This document shows, piece after piece, positions 33,887 through 46,668 of a stretch of 64,000 nucleotides of DNA (the first letter of the stretch is position 1; each line of letters begins with the position of its first letter). Below the pieces are notes generated by a model. The model was not told the origin of the DNA. It did no database searches and saw only the letters and a list, made by a program, of their open reading frames with translations. Both the position numbers and the translations under genes were made by a program. This DNA is from Polytrichum commune (Eukaryota; Streptophyta; Polytrichopsida; Polytrichales; Polytrichaceae), in assembly GCA_950295325.1 (NCBI GenBank), contig OX485805.1, forward strand, positions 12,496,501 through 12,560,500. Reading direction: 5' to 3'.

Positions 33887-34345
33887 GGGCTGCTTTTCAC
33901 GCGGACCAAGTGCCATGACCTTGGAAAATCTAAGGGCCCTTCAAAAGCATCCAATGGCCATACTGTGGGAAATAGAGATTTTTGGGCCTCAAGCTCAACG
34001 TAAAGTGCAAGTTGACCATGTCGAGGGACCACGACATATTTTCAAGTTTGGGTCCTCATCGTGACAATATAACGTTTCTAGGAGCCCATGGCGGTTTAAA
34101 TGATTGCCATGGCCCCCAATTTTGCATTAGACCCACCTCTTTTTGATGGACCTAACGCAATATCTAGTGGACAATGAAACATTATAAGCTCGATGCCATG
34201 TAGATGTTTCATCCATTCAAATTTCCTTAGTTCTTTAGGTCTTCTAGGTCTAATGGTAAAGGTGAACTTAAATTGTTTATGGTTTCTCGACCAATCACAT
34301 ACTTTTCCAATGTCTTTTTTCTCATATTGAAGTTGGAACCTCCTC
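33887..34345. mobile_element. H1 element copy B, without the LINE
   Basis: Starts GGGCTGCTTTTCACGCGGAC after TTA (33884-33886). It shares with copy A the left half (ccatgaccttg, catccaatggccata, tgggcctcaag, ccatgtcgagggacca) and the right half (gacccacctctt, tttaggtcttc, aggtgaacttaaattgttta, gaccaatcaca). The two halves are contiguous here, whereas copy A is split by about 900 bp. The right end is degraded, so 34345 is approximate. Confidence 0.6.
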
Positions 34346-34813
34346 CTACTCTGCCACAAGCAAGCTACCATTCTACCATGGAGGAGGTAGCGTTGTAATA
34401 TTATCGATTGATCAATAACCTGATCAAATTTCATCTACCTTATAATTGATGACTCATAAGGTCAACCTTATAAGGGTACGAGGTGAATATTACACAATGG
34501 TCTATAAGTGTACACAACAGTCAAGAATGTCTTCCTCTTGCGTATTAAAATGTAAACACACGACACTTGCCATTAGTATGCTCAATAATATCTTCCCCTT
34601 GCATATTAAAACACAAAACTATCATCTCAAGTATTCCATTGTGCTACGCTAATGTCATGGATATAAATAAAAAAATCACTTCAAAATCGCTTATGTTCAT
34701 AAATAATATCATATTGGCAATTAGCAAACGTGACACTTTGATACCTCCATGCATCTAGTTCATGCCTTTCTCAAATAGTGTACGTAACACTAAATACCGC
34801 AAATGGTGTGGTA
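34346..34813. repeat. Dispersed repeat shared with about 48180-48290
   Basis: About 34490-34620 contains, inverted, the words cttgcgtattaaaatgtaaacaca and gacacttgccat found again near 48190-48290. No gene. Confidence 0.4.
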
Positions 34814-35024
34814 CATGGATTATCCCAATTAGTGTGTGTTACTGTTGGGAGTTATGCAATGCTATAAATATTTAATGAGAATGTAATATCTTACCAAGAA
34901 AAGTCAATTATGTTCTATAATGTCTTAAACAACATGATGGACTTTCATTAGTGAAAATTGAACTCCTTAGTAAGACGTTATTGCGATTTTAAATAATAAC
35001 ACACACTAAATGGGATAATCAGTG
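34814..35024. mobile_element. MITE, 211 bp, TA-flanked
   Basis: Ends CATGGATTATCCCAATTAGT and, inverted, CACTGATTATCCCATTTAGT, both continuing gtgtgtta, with TA at 34812-34813 and 35025-35026. The terminal words are like those of family R3, so the two may share a transposase. Confidence 0.75.
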
Positions 35025-35026
35025 TA

Positions 35027-36174
35027 GCATACAAGCCTCGAGCAACAAGTGCCACAAGTCAAGTGTATGATATTTCTATCTAGAAAAACTGTCTTGCATT
35101 TGTGACGATTCTTAAAGTATACCGCTATAATAGATTTGCATGTTAGACATATTCTTGTAATGGGATAAAATTGTCTTTATGCATCTACATACTAAATCCT
35201 AATCCATTCAAGCTAACTTGACATTGGAATCAAAACCACCCGATGTTAAATTGATGACCAAAATTGGTTTCAAGAGTTGCAAAAGCCTTAGCCTTGTGTC
35301 ACAAAAGACATGCATACATAAAACCAACATTGAGCCTAAAATCTACCAATCGTGCATGTGAGGTCTTTGAATGCGTGCTACTTGTTCATGGCATTGATTT
35401 TAGGGTACGCTTTACTTTTGGATATATCAACCTCGGATCATTACCTTCATTAGTACATGCCTCAAGGTGATTTGGCATTAGAATCCGGGTCCAAGATTCA
35501 AATTCATGTTTGTTTGTTATTTAAAAAAAATTAAAATCAATTTTTTTAAAAAAACCCTAATGGGACCTTATATTTGAGCTCAAGATCGGACCCAAGCTTG
35601 AAGATTGGTTTCTCAAATTAGGAGGAGTGTTTTCTTAATCATGGATCAATTAGATTTATAGGAAAAGCAATGCCACATTAGTGCCACCTCATTCTTCCAA
35701 TCTTGGACCCATACCCTACTATAAAGTCCTATGTTCCACGGTTTTGGTCTTGACCAGTAGAATTACTTGATGTTGGAGTTTCTTTGGTCTTGGACCCTAG
35801 TACAAACCGGTGTTGCTATGATAACATGTTTCTTTAAGACCATTCGGGTTGGCATAATGAGGATTTATTATCTCTTGATAACAATAAGACATGGATTTTT
35901 GACGATATTTGTATTTTTTATATTGTCATATCTTCATACCATACAAGAACCTTCACACCTAGGTAAATCACCCTCATATTAATAAGATCTAGAATGGTAT
36001 CGACCCAAAGGCCATGGGATTTTCTCACCTTGAGATGTCCACCGAATTTAAGGATTTGACATGGATTACAACCTTGATACCCGTATGTAGGTTCTTTAAT
36101 TCCATACATTTACCGTACCTTTATTCTTGTGTAAGGTAACATTGGTATAACTTAAACCCACAATCGTCTCCATG
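35027..36174. other. Intergenic, no gene seen
   Basis: Short frames only; nothing recognised. Confidence 0.4.
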
Positions 36175-36745
36175 AGGGCTGGTTTACACCATGGACCATG
36201 AAGTCGGACCATGGACGATGGCCTTTGTCAATGATCCTACTTGATGGTCCAACTTTCATAATCTAGTTTCTTAAAAAAATCAATTTCCAAAGCCTTTGGG
36301 CCCCTCACTAGTTGTAAACTGAATGTGGACCAAGAGGAACGATCATGTACCATAACTGAATGTGTTTTTTTTAATATATGTCCAGAAAGGGAAAATTCAA
36401 AATAAAATTTGAAGTTTGACCATTATTTTATCTTCTTTTATCCCCATCTTCTATTCTCCAAAGAAAATATAATTAAATATCTATTATAAAAATATATTCT
36501 CTGCCATGGACCCTTGCCTTTTTCTACATAGCACCTCGCATAGCACCTCTTTTGCCTCTCCCACCGCAAAACTTGTTGGACCGTGTCAGTGGATACTGTA
36601 GGCATTAAAATATGTCTTTTAAAGACCTCGAACTCCATAGTCACTTTGACATTTTTCCTTGGGTGTAAATTGAAGTGGTCCCGGGACAAGTTCAACAACC
36701 AATCACCATTTTAGAAGGCCTTGGGACAACTTCACGGTCCTCAAA
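36175..36745. mobile_element. M1 MITE, older full-length copy
   Basis: From gggctggtttacaccatgg at the left to a decayed tgggacaacttcacggtcc at the right, with internal order as in the 6539 element (gaatgtggacc, a gatcatg.acca block, ccatggacccttgc, cacctcttttgc). About 570 bp. The target duplication can no longer be read. Confidence 0.65.
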
Positions 36746-36990
36746 TGTTCTCAACAAAATCCATGGTCAGATGAAGCCAATTTAATGTTCATGGAAGCTC
36801 CAGTGAATTTTGGCCATGAATTTCTCGATTCCATGAGGCCAGGCCTTTGGGTTTCTCTTCACTTGATTGTGCTCATAAAGAGCTGGTCCACAAGATTCTG
36901 ACAACAATCAAATCATCTAGGGATGCGTGGTGTCTATGTAAACGAATCCATTGCTAAGGTGAAAATGCATTGAATTATACTATAACATGT
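36746..36990. other. Short intergenic spacer
   Basis: Nothing supported. Confidence 0.4.
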
Positions 36991-37210
36991 AAATGACCAT
37001 TTAAGACGAGTTGACTTCAAAAATAGAGTCAGAGACCCTGAATTCAGTCTAGTTGAGTCGAAGTGGGATGAATCAACCCTCAATTTTGTAGACAATTCTT
37101 TACTCTAACTGACTATTTAAAGACAATTCGACTCCGGAAATAGAGTTAGAGACTCTGAATTAGTCAAGTGGAGTTGAAGTAGAATGAATTGGCCCTCAAT
37201 TTTGTGGGAG
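36991..37210. repeat. Tandem duplication of about 116 bp
   Basis: Two diverged copies (from 36995 and 37111): gac.atttaa.gac, then atagagt.agaga, gaattcagtc, gttgaagt and ccctcaattttgt. Confidence 0.65.
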
Positions 37211-37827
37211 AATTGTTTTTACTAGAGCCCCTTTGTCCACGAAGGATGAGTTTATGTAGACGTCACAAATCCCAAACCCAATTTGTAACACACCCTGCTC
37301 CTTACACATTGACCCAAAGACATATGGTTTGGGCTTCATGGTGTTTATTTAAACTCATCCTTTGTGGATGAACATGCTTGAGTGGAAACAAGTCTTATAT
37401 AGGTTGAGGGCCAATTCATTCTTATTGAATCTCTTAAGACTGATTCAATATCTTTAATGCTATTTTTGGTGTCCAACTGTTGGAAGAGTTAGTCATTTTC
37501 AAGTTATATAATAGTTCACTACGTTTTCACCTTCTCAATGGATGCATTTAGTAGACAATGCGAACCCCTAGCCAACTCAAATATGTCCAGTTCAAATATT
37601 TATGTATGAATTCGTGACTTGCAACATGTACGTGGCTTTGTTTTTATTAGAGTCCCTTCATCCACAATTGATGAGTTTAAGTAGATGTTACGAAGCTTGA
37701 GATGTGCACCCTTCTAAATTCTCGTGGTGTCTGTGTAACCTCGCATGTTGGGAAAATGAAAACATATCAAACTATTCTATAACTTAAGAAATAAAATAAA
37801 ATAATTTTGGCATAAGAGATTTTGATC
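37211..37827. other. Intergenic, no gene seen
   Basis: Nothing supported. Confidence 0.4.
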
Positions 37828-38207
37828 TAATTATCTCAGTTAGTGAGTACGGAAAATTAGTGAAGGTGATACTAAGTTTTCTTTACACTTTGTAATTGGC
37901 GCCACCAAAAGATCCAGGAAGCATTGTTCAACCTGACATTATTCGTTGAAAATATTATAATTAACATCATTATTCACTCAAAATATTGGCATTATTCACT
38001 AACAAGCATGTGTTTGCATCTTTCTATTGCTCTACAAGCACCTTCGAGCATGCATTGATTTTCTTGAAATGTATGGTGTTTGAGCATGTGTTTATGAATT
38101 TAGTATCAATCAGTAAAAATTTAAACCCTTGTAAATTTTGAGACTTGGCAAAAATGTTGTATGTTTTGGGAATTAGTACAACACACATTAATTGGGATAA
38201 TCAATGT
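37828..38207 (+). mobile_element. Repeat family R3, copy 2
   Basis: Shares aattagtgaaggtgatacta, ccaaaagatcca, agcaccttcgagcatgc and an ending ttaattgggataatcaatg followed by TA. The left end is approximate. Confidence 0.55.
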
Positions 38208-38669
38208 AAACCCTAATCTCCCCGTAATCCCACTCCCTCTCTTATATTACAAAACCCTATGGGATTGATGTTCTCAGTTTTAATCTCCCCTCCTTATCGT
38301 CACATTGCCTTCCCATGTACCATGGGCTTTGACATTAAAGTAATCCACCAAATCATTCGAACCACACTTTGGCACACATGACAATGTCACCATTGTGTTA
38401 TTGTCACTATTTCAATGTTTACTTTGTGTTTATTCCATAATATCACGTGCTACACTTATTTTCCTAGTATCATGCATCCATGTCAACACTACACACCCCC
38501 TTAATATCACGTGCACTTTGGTTGCCACATGCGCAATATTAGGAAGTTAGGGTGTAGTATGAAGGTGTTCAAAAGGAGAAATATCACTCAACCTATAGGC
38601 TCCCTATAGGGGACTTGTTAACACTTTCATCTACAATCAATGCGTTTACATTAATACGAAACAATGTAA
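38208..38669. other. Intergenic, no gene seen
   Basis: Nothing supported. Confidence 0.4.
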
Positions 38670-39172
38670 TGCCCCCTTCCCACTTGACTTTACCAAATAA
38701 CCAAAGTTTTTTTTTAAAAACCGGGTAAAACTCTCTTAGTTATAGCAAAGGCACCCGGCCATCCAGGTGCACCTACAAGGACTTGCTCCGAAATTTTATT
38801 GAGTCACACATGTTCGTTATTTTTACCTACCAAGCAATGAATGTTGGATATTTTTTGTTCTTAATGCCTTACCGCTCATCTATCTTACCATCGGTTTCTA
38901 TTGACAGAGCTCCTTGTTCCCTTGTACCCAAGACTAAAAGCAACCAATCACAAGGGCTACATGTGACACTTTTAAAGGTCCTACATTCTTTGCCCCGTCT
39001 CTAAGTATTGATGGGAGGGTTGGTGCTCAAGGGCCTAATTAGAACCTCTGCTTTTAATCCGTGCCATGTCATTTGCCAACTACGCCCAAGACTAGATGGC
39101 ATTTGATGGTGTGGAGGCCATGTTCTTGGAACAAACTTTTAGGGTAAGTTGAAGTGAGGTGGGAAGGAGGCA
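38670..39172. mobile_element. MITE family M2, copy 2
   Basis: A 503-bp element with left end TGCCCCCTTCCCACTTGACT and inverted right end TGCCTCCTTCCCACCTCACT, flanked by TAA (38667-38669 and 39173-39175). It aligns with copy 1 at 30025 along its length. Confidence 0.8.
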
Positions 39173-39175
39173 TAA

Positions 39176-40008
39176 GGCTTGCACCATAGAGTCACCAATA
39201 ATAAGAATAATATATGACTTTGATAGATGTCACCTAAAGTACAACCCTTTGTTTGGTAACTTCTCTTATTGGGACACCTATGTTTAAGGTCGAGGCATCC
39301 ATAGTCAACTATGTCCATTTAACCACTCACTACTATAGGTTCATGTAATGGCAACATGGATGAGATCTATATTTTTTAGGCAAACAAAGTTAAGATTTAT
39401 GCAACAACAACTTGTGATTGATTACCCTCGTAAGAGTTTTGATAATTGTTGTAGCATTAGCATTTGGATGATCGGTTATGGTTTAACCTAAGGATTGAGT
39501 ATGTGATACTGTAACTTTACCACTTCCAAATTTGTAGCAATTCCCATATTCATGAATTTTAAAATAAATTTCATTCTCCTTAGAATTTGTTCCTCTTTGC
39601 AAGAAAAAACAATTCCCCACTATCACACCTACTAAAAATATGAAAAATCTCCTATTTTATTGGTTAAAGATGCCTTAACCTTAAGTGGTATGTTGTTCCA
39701 AAAACATATACCAAAAAACACACGTGTTTAATAGATATCGGGTTGAGTGCTAGACTCAATAGTCAACATAATCATGGACCATGGGGAGGGGGGCTATTTG
39801 ACCATTTAATGAACACTAAAATCTTCATTTTGATAATAAATTAATATTCTCATGAGCTCCCAAAAACATGAGGAAAGTTGTTATGACCTTGATTTAGATT
39901 TCCTAATCACCTTGCACTAATCGCATGTTTCACATCCTAGTAGAAGTAGGCTAGTTGAAAAAAGTAGACATGTAAGACATGTGTCAAAAAGATGCCCTTT
40001 TCCTACTA
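39176..40008. other. Intergenic, no gene seen
   Basis: Nothing supported. Confidence 0.4.
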
Positions 40009-40444
40009 CATTAATTATCCCATTTAGTGAGAGTGGGCGAATAGTGTGTGTGGGAAATTAGTGAAGGTGATACTAAATTTAATTTTCGATACGAAATCAA
40101 TTCACCATAAGATCTAGGGTTTTGGAGCCCAAGTGTCATAGTGTCAGAAACTCTCAATGCAACCTCTCCTCAATTCCTTGGCATTAGGAGATGCCTCATG
40201 AGCAAGTGTTGCCAGCTGAATAGAAGAAGAAGCAACCCCTTTGAGCTCACCAAACCACATTATGCAGCCTACGAACACCTTAGAGCACACATTGATTTGC
40301 TTGAAACACACATGGTAAACGAGTGTGTATTGGTAGACTTAGTACCGCTCCGTATAAATCTAAATGCTCGCGAATTTCAAGATTTGACAAAATAGTGCAT
40401 ATTTCGGGAACTAGTACCGCACGTGCTAAATGGGACAATCAAAG
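40009..40444 (+). mobile_element. Repeat family R3, copy 3
   Basis: The left end CATTAATTATCCCATTTAGT and the inverted right end CTTTGATTGTCCCATTTAGC are bordered by TA (40007-40008 and 40445-40446). 436 bp. An 84-codon frame inside has no recognised domain. Confidence 0.65.
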
Positions 40445-40669
40445 TAGTGGCCGCGTTAGACTAGGACAATGCCAACGTAACTTATATTGAACGTCAACTT
40501 GTTGAATGAAGGAGACAATTATGAGACCATGCATCAAACCCAGTCTCCACATGATGCTTCCCGGAGTTCCAAGTCAAGAACATTTTGGAGAGTGTGCTAC
40601 TCGGCTGCGTTGTTTCAAGCACAAATGATCGGCAACAACAAAGTCCACATGCGGTTCAAATGGTTACTA
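40445..40669. other. Short intergenic spacer
   Basis: Nothing supported. Confidence 0.4.
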
Positions 40670-40677
40670 TTTCCCAC

Positions 40678-41336
40678 CAGAGTTCGGGAAGTTTTTGAAG
40701 CCTTAGTGGCTAATTGCCGGTAGTTGCTACGAAGGGTCGGATTTTTCCCAATTTACATCGGCAACAGCCAGTCTTTTGTAAAAACAATCGGCCAATTGCC
40801 TATATTTTCATATTTTCATTGGCCAATATCCGATTAAATGGAATTCATATCGGCACTAATTGTTTAAAAAATGTATGAAAAGTTATTAGAAATCATTTCT
40901 TAGTACAAAATCTTGAATAAGTGAAAAGAAAGGCATGTTCAAAACTTTAAATTTGAAGAGTTAATATCCTTGGCAAGAATTGAACCTAGCAATGTCTTCA
41001 CCGCTTGAAGGCCAAGGGTCCCCCAATTCTTCATAGAAGCAATTGGATTTGGTCATGGAAAGGTTGCATAATTCAAAGAGTTTAAGGTTTAGGGTACTTC
41101 TTCAAGTGCATCATCAGATGCCCAAACAAATAGCGCTCTGGATGCTTCCAGCTGAAATCCAGTGACTCACAAGAAGAATTGGCTACATTTCCGGGACATT
41201 TTCTGGTCCATCGGCTAATTGCCGGAGGATTGAAATTACAGTCGGATTGCCATCCGATGGTTGGAAATTTGGACCAGCCATGAGGGGAAATCCATCGGCT
41301 GATAATGAACTAGCCATCGGTTTTCCCCGAACATAG
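40678..41336. mobile_element. hAT-like non-autonomous element, family A1, complete copy
   Basis: A 659-bp element flanked by the perfect 8-bp duplication TTTCCCAC (40670-40677 and 41337-41344). The left end CAGAGTTCGGGAAG and the inverted right end CTATGTTCGGGGAA are weakly matched. Inside, near both ends, are inverted cggc.aattgccgg/catcggct.. motifs. No coding. A near-identical copy begins at 63627. Confidence 0.75.
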
Positions 41337-41344
41337 TTTCCCAC

Positions 41345-42462
41345 TCCAGTATGTTGTCTAAATTAGTGTGGGTTTGCCATTCGGGGTTGCGTATTGCTAT
41401 GAACTTTTTATCAACATTATCAATTTCTTACCAACCACATTACATCGTATTCTAGGGTGTGCAACTAACTAGCTACTTGTATCATATGGGTGAAAAATGA
41501 TATTCCTAGTGTAAATTTATAGGAACATGTAACTTCAAATGGTAATCTGCACTAATTGGATAGAATGGTGTAGTTGCCCGCTTTTCTTAGGATACGAAAC
41601 ACACGATTAACTTAGCAGGAGATTGTTAGCACATCCAAATTGAGGCCGTAGCTACTTTCCTCATAATTTTTGGAGCTTGTATGGATATTTTATTTATTAT
41701 CAATGTGAAGATTCTTGTGTTTGTTAAGTGGCCGTATAGGTCCCTCCCCAAATTATGTTGACTTTTGAGTCTAGATTGGTTGTCAAATATTGAGCACGCG
41801 CTTTGATCTCTCTTTTATACACGTGTCTTTTGGTTTTTTTTTTGGAGCCACAACTAAGCACATGCCACTAAAATATAGGTGTTCAAATAAGATAAATATC
41901 CAAATTAGGCATATCTATCTTAAGTGGGCTAAGGTGTATTTGTAGACCTATGACCGACACTTTCAAACTACACACACACTTTTGGCCATTGGATGAGATC
42001 ACAAATTGTCTCACCCAATGAGCAATTATGAGTCATGAAGATTGTCATTTCAAGTTTCAAAACCGGAGTCGAGATGCAAAAGTTACAATAGTAGAAGTAG
42101 AAAATCATTGGTTTTCTTCAAGGAATCGCATAGGCCATCTTGATTGCGTTGATTATTGAGTCTAGAATGACGACCTTATTTTGAACACATGCTCCAATCT
42201 CATTGCAACATGTGCCTTTTTTATGTTAGTTTTAAAATGGAAACCCTAATACTATACTTTAGTACAACAAAGACGTATGCATACAACTAGACTCTAAATC
42301 AAGGCATGCTTACCGTGAGTGATCATGCAGGCTTACCCAATTCATCACATGTTGGTTAACGCGTTTTTGAAGGTTGGAAATGATTTGTTATGTTGGTCCA
42401 ACATATTAAAGAATGCATGGTATTGATACACAATATCTACAATAGCATCAATGAACTTACCT
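41345..42462. repeat. Intergenic with dispersed repeat
   Basis: About 41985-42230 carries the family with gaagattgtcatttcaagtt, gagtcgagatgcaaaagtta and a cattgcaacatgtgcc block. No gene. Confidence 0.4.
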
Positions 42463-42775
42463 AGCTACACTAAATATGATATTTAGTGTTAGATATACTA
42501 AATACGAACACTACACTAAATATCACTAACCCTATGAAAGTAAGTAACATTAAATGCAAACTCAAACACTCAATATCATCTATGGTAATATGTGAAAGTT
42601 ACATGCACGAATTTAGTGTTTAGTAGGAAAGAGGTGGCAACAAGGAAGGCGGCAGCGGCACATTTATGTCTAACACTAATTATCAAAGAATTGAAAATTA
42701 GTGTTGAGCATAGTAGGGTGGTAAAACACTAAATCTAATCAAACACTAAATATCATATTTTGTGTACTTGTTATC
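42463..42775 (+). mobile_element. MITE family M3, copy 2
   Basis: Starts ctacactaaatatgatattt and ends with a matching inverted end (atatcatattttgtgta). Nearly identical to 48291-48597, including tggcaacaaggaaggcgg in the middle. The target duplication is not clear. Confidence 0.7.
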
Positions 42776-43959
42776 CCAAATGGAATACCAATCAAATAAT
42801 GATACTTGATTGGATCACAATATGAGGGAATTTTTGTACGCTCCATGGTTGAGTCATTATTTGGGTCATCACCATCCTGATATCAAATTGGTACTCCAAT
42901 ATCTACAAACAAGGATTCTAGTATGGTAGGTAGACAAACTAAATGATGCTAAACACCAAAAAAAACACGTTTGAATATTGCTTACTTTAATGGAATCATA
43001 GAAATGGAGATTTCCTCTAATACACCATAGCACTCTAGTAGCTTGGGCAGAAAATAATTAATTTTAAAGGTGCCTAAATTTATGGGAAATTAATTTCGTT
43101 GAGTGTCACAAAAAGAAGAAGAAATAACATTCAAAGTGTGCCTAGAATTACAATAATGCAAGTGACATTTAGTGGAATCCAACAAGGTAGCATCATATAA
43201 CTTCAACAATGTCTTCATGCGGCATCAATCCCACTTGTGGTTTAAAAACAATACAAGCATGAGAATTTGCTCCACAAATCATGTTGACACAATATCATGA
43301 AAATGGAAATGAGACAAGCAAACGGGAATGAATGTCTAAATTATTTTGAATTACTTTTTTAATATGACCAATTTTAGAATATCGTTTTATGGATTTCCTA
43401 ATTTACTTTCTCACTTTAATCAATTATTAGGCATAAAGGTGTCCAAGGTGTTGCAGTATTTACCCGAATTATCATACAAAAAAATAATACCATTCCAACA
43501 TCAGTCTTCTCAAAATATGAGCTATGTGTGCCATGTTGTGGGCACTACCAACTACATGCACCCATATGGTTGTTGCATCGACAAGTTGAAGATCTTGCCA
43601 TGTTAGCAATTCTCAACGACAAAGATTTTAGTGAGTAATAGTTTGTATGCTCAAGAGAACTATGTTCAAATTACAAATTCCAATATTCATTAAGTGGCCG
43701 TGTAGGGAAAGGCTGCTTAGAATGCCCGTTTTTTGTGTATGTACTCTTGGTTCACATGGTGTTTCAAAATATCATCAATAATTATAAAACTCCACCACAT
43801 TCAGACAAGTATGTGCTTGAATACAAAGCTTTGCCTACGAGGCATTCGTTATGTGCACGAAAACGCTTCCAACCTTTGTACAAAATAAGAGCACTATAAT
43901 GTGCCTTTGCCCTCATCTACACAATAAAAATCCATGTTTCTTCAAGTGCCTCGTTTAAG
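42776..43959. repeat. Intergenic with dispersed repeat
   Basis: About 43020-43460 matches 29578-29935 (gtgcctaaatttatgggaaa, tttcgttgagtgtcac). No gene. Confidence 0.4.
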
Positions 43960-44382
43960 GTTCATGAATGAAAGCCAAACTAAGACCGGACACCTTATGC
44001 ATAATCAGAGCCCCCAACCAAACACAAACACCCATGTCACCCTCCCCCACACACATAGTCTAATTTATCAAATTTTACATACTGTCATGATAGATTCCCA
44101 TAACAAGCCCTCCTGCGCAAACACATGAAATATGACCCATTGATCAACACCCTACACAACAATGGATGGAAGACCAACCCCCTTGTTACCATCACAGTTG
44201 GAGTTAGAGGAGCCATACACGAACATTCCATAGATAAATTGACCAAACTAAAAATCCCAAAAACCAACATCAAAACCCTCATGAAAAGTATACACCAAAA
44301 TGCCATCAAATACCTCACATACATAGTCCTAAAGAAAAGAAAACTAGACAACAAACAAACTCATGTCCCCCCATCATTATGA
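43960..44382 (+). pseudogene. Second LINE copy, C-terminal fragment
   Basis: Broken frames from 43960 and an 85-codon frame 44125-44382 (K-Y-D-P-L-I-N-T-L, N-G-W-K-T-N-P-L-V-T-I-T, G-V-R-G-A-I-H, L-K-I-P-K-T-N-I-K-T-L) match the end of the LINE at 26165. The endonuclease core is damaged. The 5' truncation lies further downstream than in the first copy. Confidence 0.65.
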
Positions 44383-44545
44383 ATTGGGATTACTAGTATA
44401 CTATTGGAGCCCACCTCCCATGGAGGCAAAATACCTTAGGTTGCATCACGGAATACTGTAATCAACACAAGGCTAATAGGCTCACATTCATGCATGTACC
44501 GAGTTACGGACGTTATTTTTTTTTTTTCTTCTTTTTTCTTTCATG
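44383..44545 (+). mobile_element. LINE 3' UTR and T-rich tail, second copy
   Basis: Ends with acggacgttatttttttttt followed by cttctttttt. Same 3' UTR landmarks as 26881-27060. Confidence 0.6.
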
Positions 44546-45016
44546 AATGAAAGCAATTGCACATGGGGAAGCTATGCTATCATGCCAAAAGTGACTTTCA
44601 CATACGATATGCACAAAATCAAGATTAGACCCAACTTAGTTAACTGTGATCATAGTTCAATTTAACACCCCAAATATGTTAATTTGGTAAGATAAATTTA
44701 GTCAAACGTCTTTGTATTAGCATCATGCGTAGGTTGATTGTGTGGGTGCTCAATACTACAAGATTTGGTTGGTTTGTTACATGCAATGTTGTCATTACAC
44801 TAGTGGAAAGCATGGGCCCAAAGCACACTTCCCATTTGACATGGGTGGGGTTCTTAACACACAACCCAAATGATAATTGAGTTTAATGTACGAGTGTCTT
44901 TCAATTCCACTTGACTCTAGTCATTTCGAGTCGTGTGCCAAGGACCACCTCTAGCTATCAAATGGGAAGTGCACTTTGAACCCATGTGCCTAGCTATGAA
45001 GTTAGCTAAACAAATA
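44546..45016. other. Intergenic, no gene seen
   Basis: Nothing supported. Confidence 0.4.
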
Positions 45017-45994
45017 CAGTCTAACCTTGATAATGTCACCCTTGTTAATAGAACACCTCGATATTGTCACCTAAAAGTTTGAAACCGATTTTCATAGTGT
45101 AAAACTCCCTCGTTATTATCCCTATCACCCTTGGTAATGTCACTATTTTTTTTCCAAAATCCGTAGTGTAAATGTGATAATACCAAGTATGGATGGATTG
45201 TATGTGATGGTTGGATGGACAAATTATAGTAGCCGAAAGGGTCATGCGCCGCCCCTGTGATAAATGCAATGCTATTCTTGGAACTTGATCGTGCACCAAC
45301 CCTGAACGGTGATGTCTATACACGACACTCAAAGGTGTTGTCTTTCCACGGCACTGTCAAGACTTCTCAGCCTCCATGCACCCCACCTTCCGTCACATGT
45401 GTTCAACTGTGTGTCTTTTCACGGTGTTCACACATGTGGGCACAAGAAGAAGTAGAAACCAAGGAATTTTGCTTCACGGAGCCAGAATTGGGGTTTCTGG
45501 AAGGTACTCACATTTGGGAAGTAGAGGGAGATCCCCAATTTTGTTTAGCAGAATTTGTAAACTAAGTTAGAGGGTTGTTTATCACTAGCCAAGGCTCTCA
45601 AATTTTCAACACTCTGGAGTTGTTAGGAATGGAAAAAATCCATGACAAACTCATTAGAATTGGTGTTGCACATTTAGCATCAACAAAACAATGTGACATT
45701 AGAAGCTTCTTTGTCTCTAGTGAGAGGTCTTTACCTGATCTCAATGACACATTATGATGTGCTCTTGTTGTTATTCACAATTTTGAATTAGACTTTACAT
45801 TCAAAAACATTGAAGTCTCGTATTTATTATTTTCTTTTTTACATTGTAATTTTATTTTGATTTTCTACCTGTTTTTTTTATAATATCACATTATGCACAA
45901 ATCTTCAAAATGTGACATTATCAAATATGTCACACCTTGTTTATATCACTCTTTTTGGTGAAACGGATGGTGTGACATTATCAAGGTTAGATTG
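45017..45994 (+). mobile_element. pogo-type transposon, family P1 copy 3, with filler DNA
   Basis: A 978-bp element. The left end CAGTCTAACCTTGATAATGT and the inverted right end CAATCTAACCTTGATAATGT are flanked by TA (45015-45016 and 45995-45996). It lies opposite to copies 1 and 2. Between the conserved left region and the transposase tail, about 45310-45580 is unrelated to the other copies. Confidence 0.85.
45575..45757 (+). pseudogene. P1 transposase C-terminal remnant
   Basis: 60 codons matching the very end of the P1 copy 1 frame (S-Q-G-S-Q-I-F-N-T-L-E-L-L, R-S-F-F-V-S-S-E-R-S-L-P-D-L-N-D-T-L). It has no catalytic residues. Confidence 0.75.
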
Positions 45995-46668
45995 TACAAT
46001 CAAACATGGTTCTTTTGAACCAAAAACTGAATGACTCAATGTGTGGAAATGGGTGCGTGTGCCCAAAGGACCGCGGTTTCATTTGACTTTTGATACAATG
46101 TCATTTTAGTCATTTTAGCTCGTCATCTTGTTGCAAAGAGAACCATATAATTTCCCGGTCGTGTGTGGAGACTCAAAAAGTCCAACCAGCAGTATGACCT
46201 CATGCCATAATGTAGAAATAAATTTGCTCTAGGGTAGAGGTGCCCATAATCAGGGGTGTTTTTTCACAAGGTCCCTAACATGTCTAGGGACATGTTCATA
46301 AAAAAAAAACATTTCCAGTGGACGGGTTCTTAGAAAATGAACCGGTTTTGGGACATGTCAAATTCACTTTGGACGGGTTCTAAAAATAACATTTTTTTAA
46401 ATTAAAAAAAATGGTACAAATATCAATTACGTTATGTCATATATGACATGTGAATATAAGCATAATGCAATCAAACCACTAATACCCAATCAAACTATCA
46501 ATCTTGAAGTGTTCGATTCACCTGCATACATTAATTCATCAACCACAAAATTTAGAACCTTTTTAACATAATGTCAAAGATTACAATTGAATGTAAACTT
46601 AGTAATTGAATAAGAATTAGTATATATAAACATGTTAAAAAGTTTAAAAATAAAGAGCTACTTACCCT

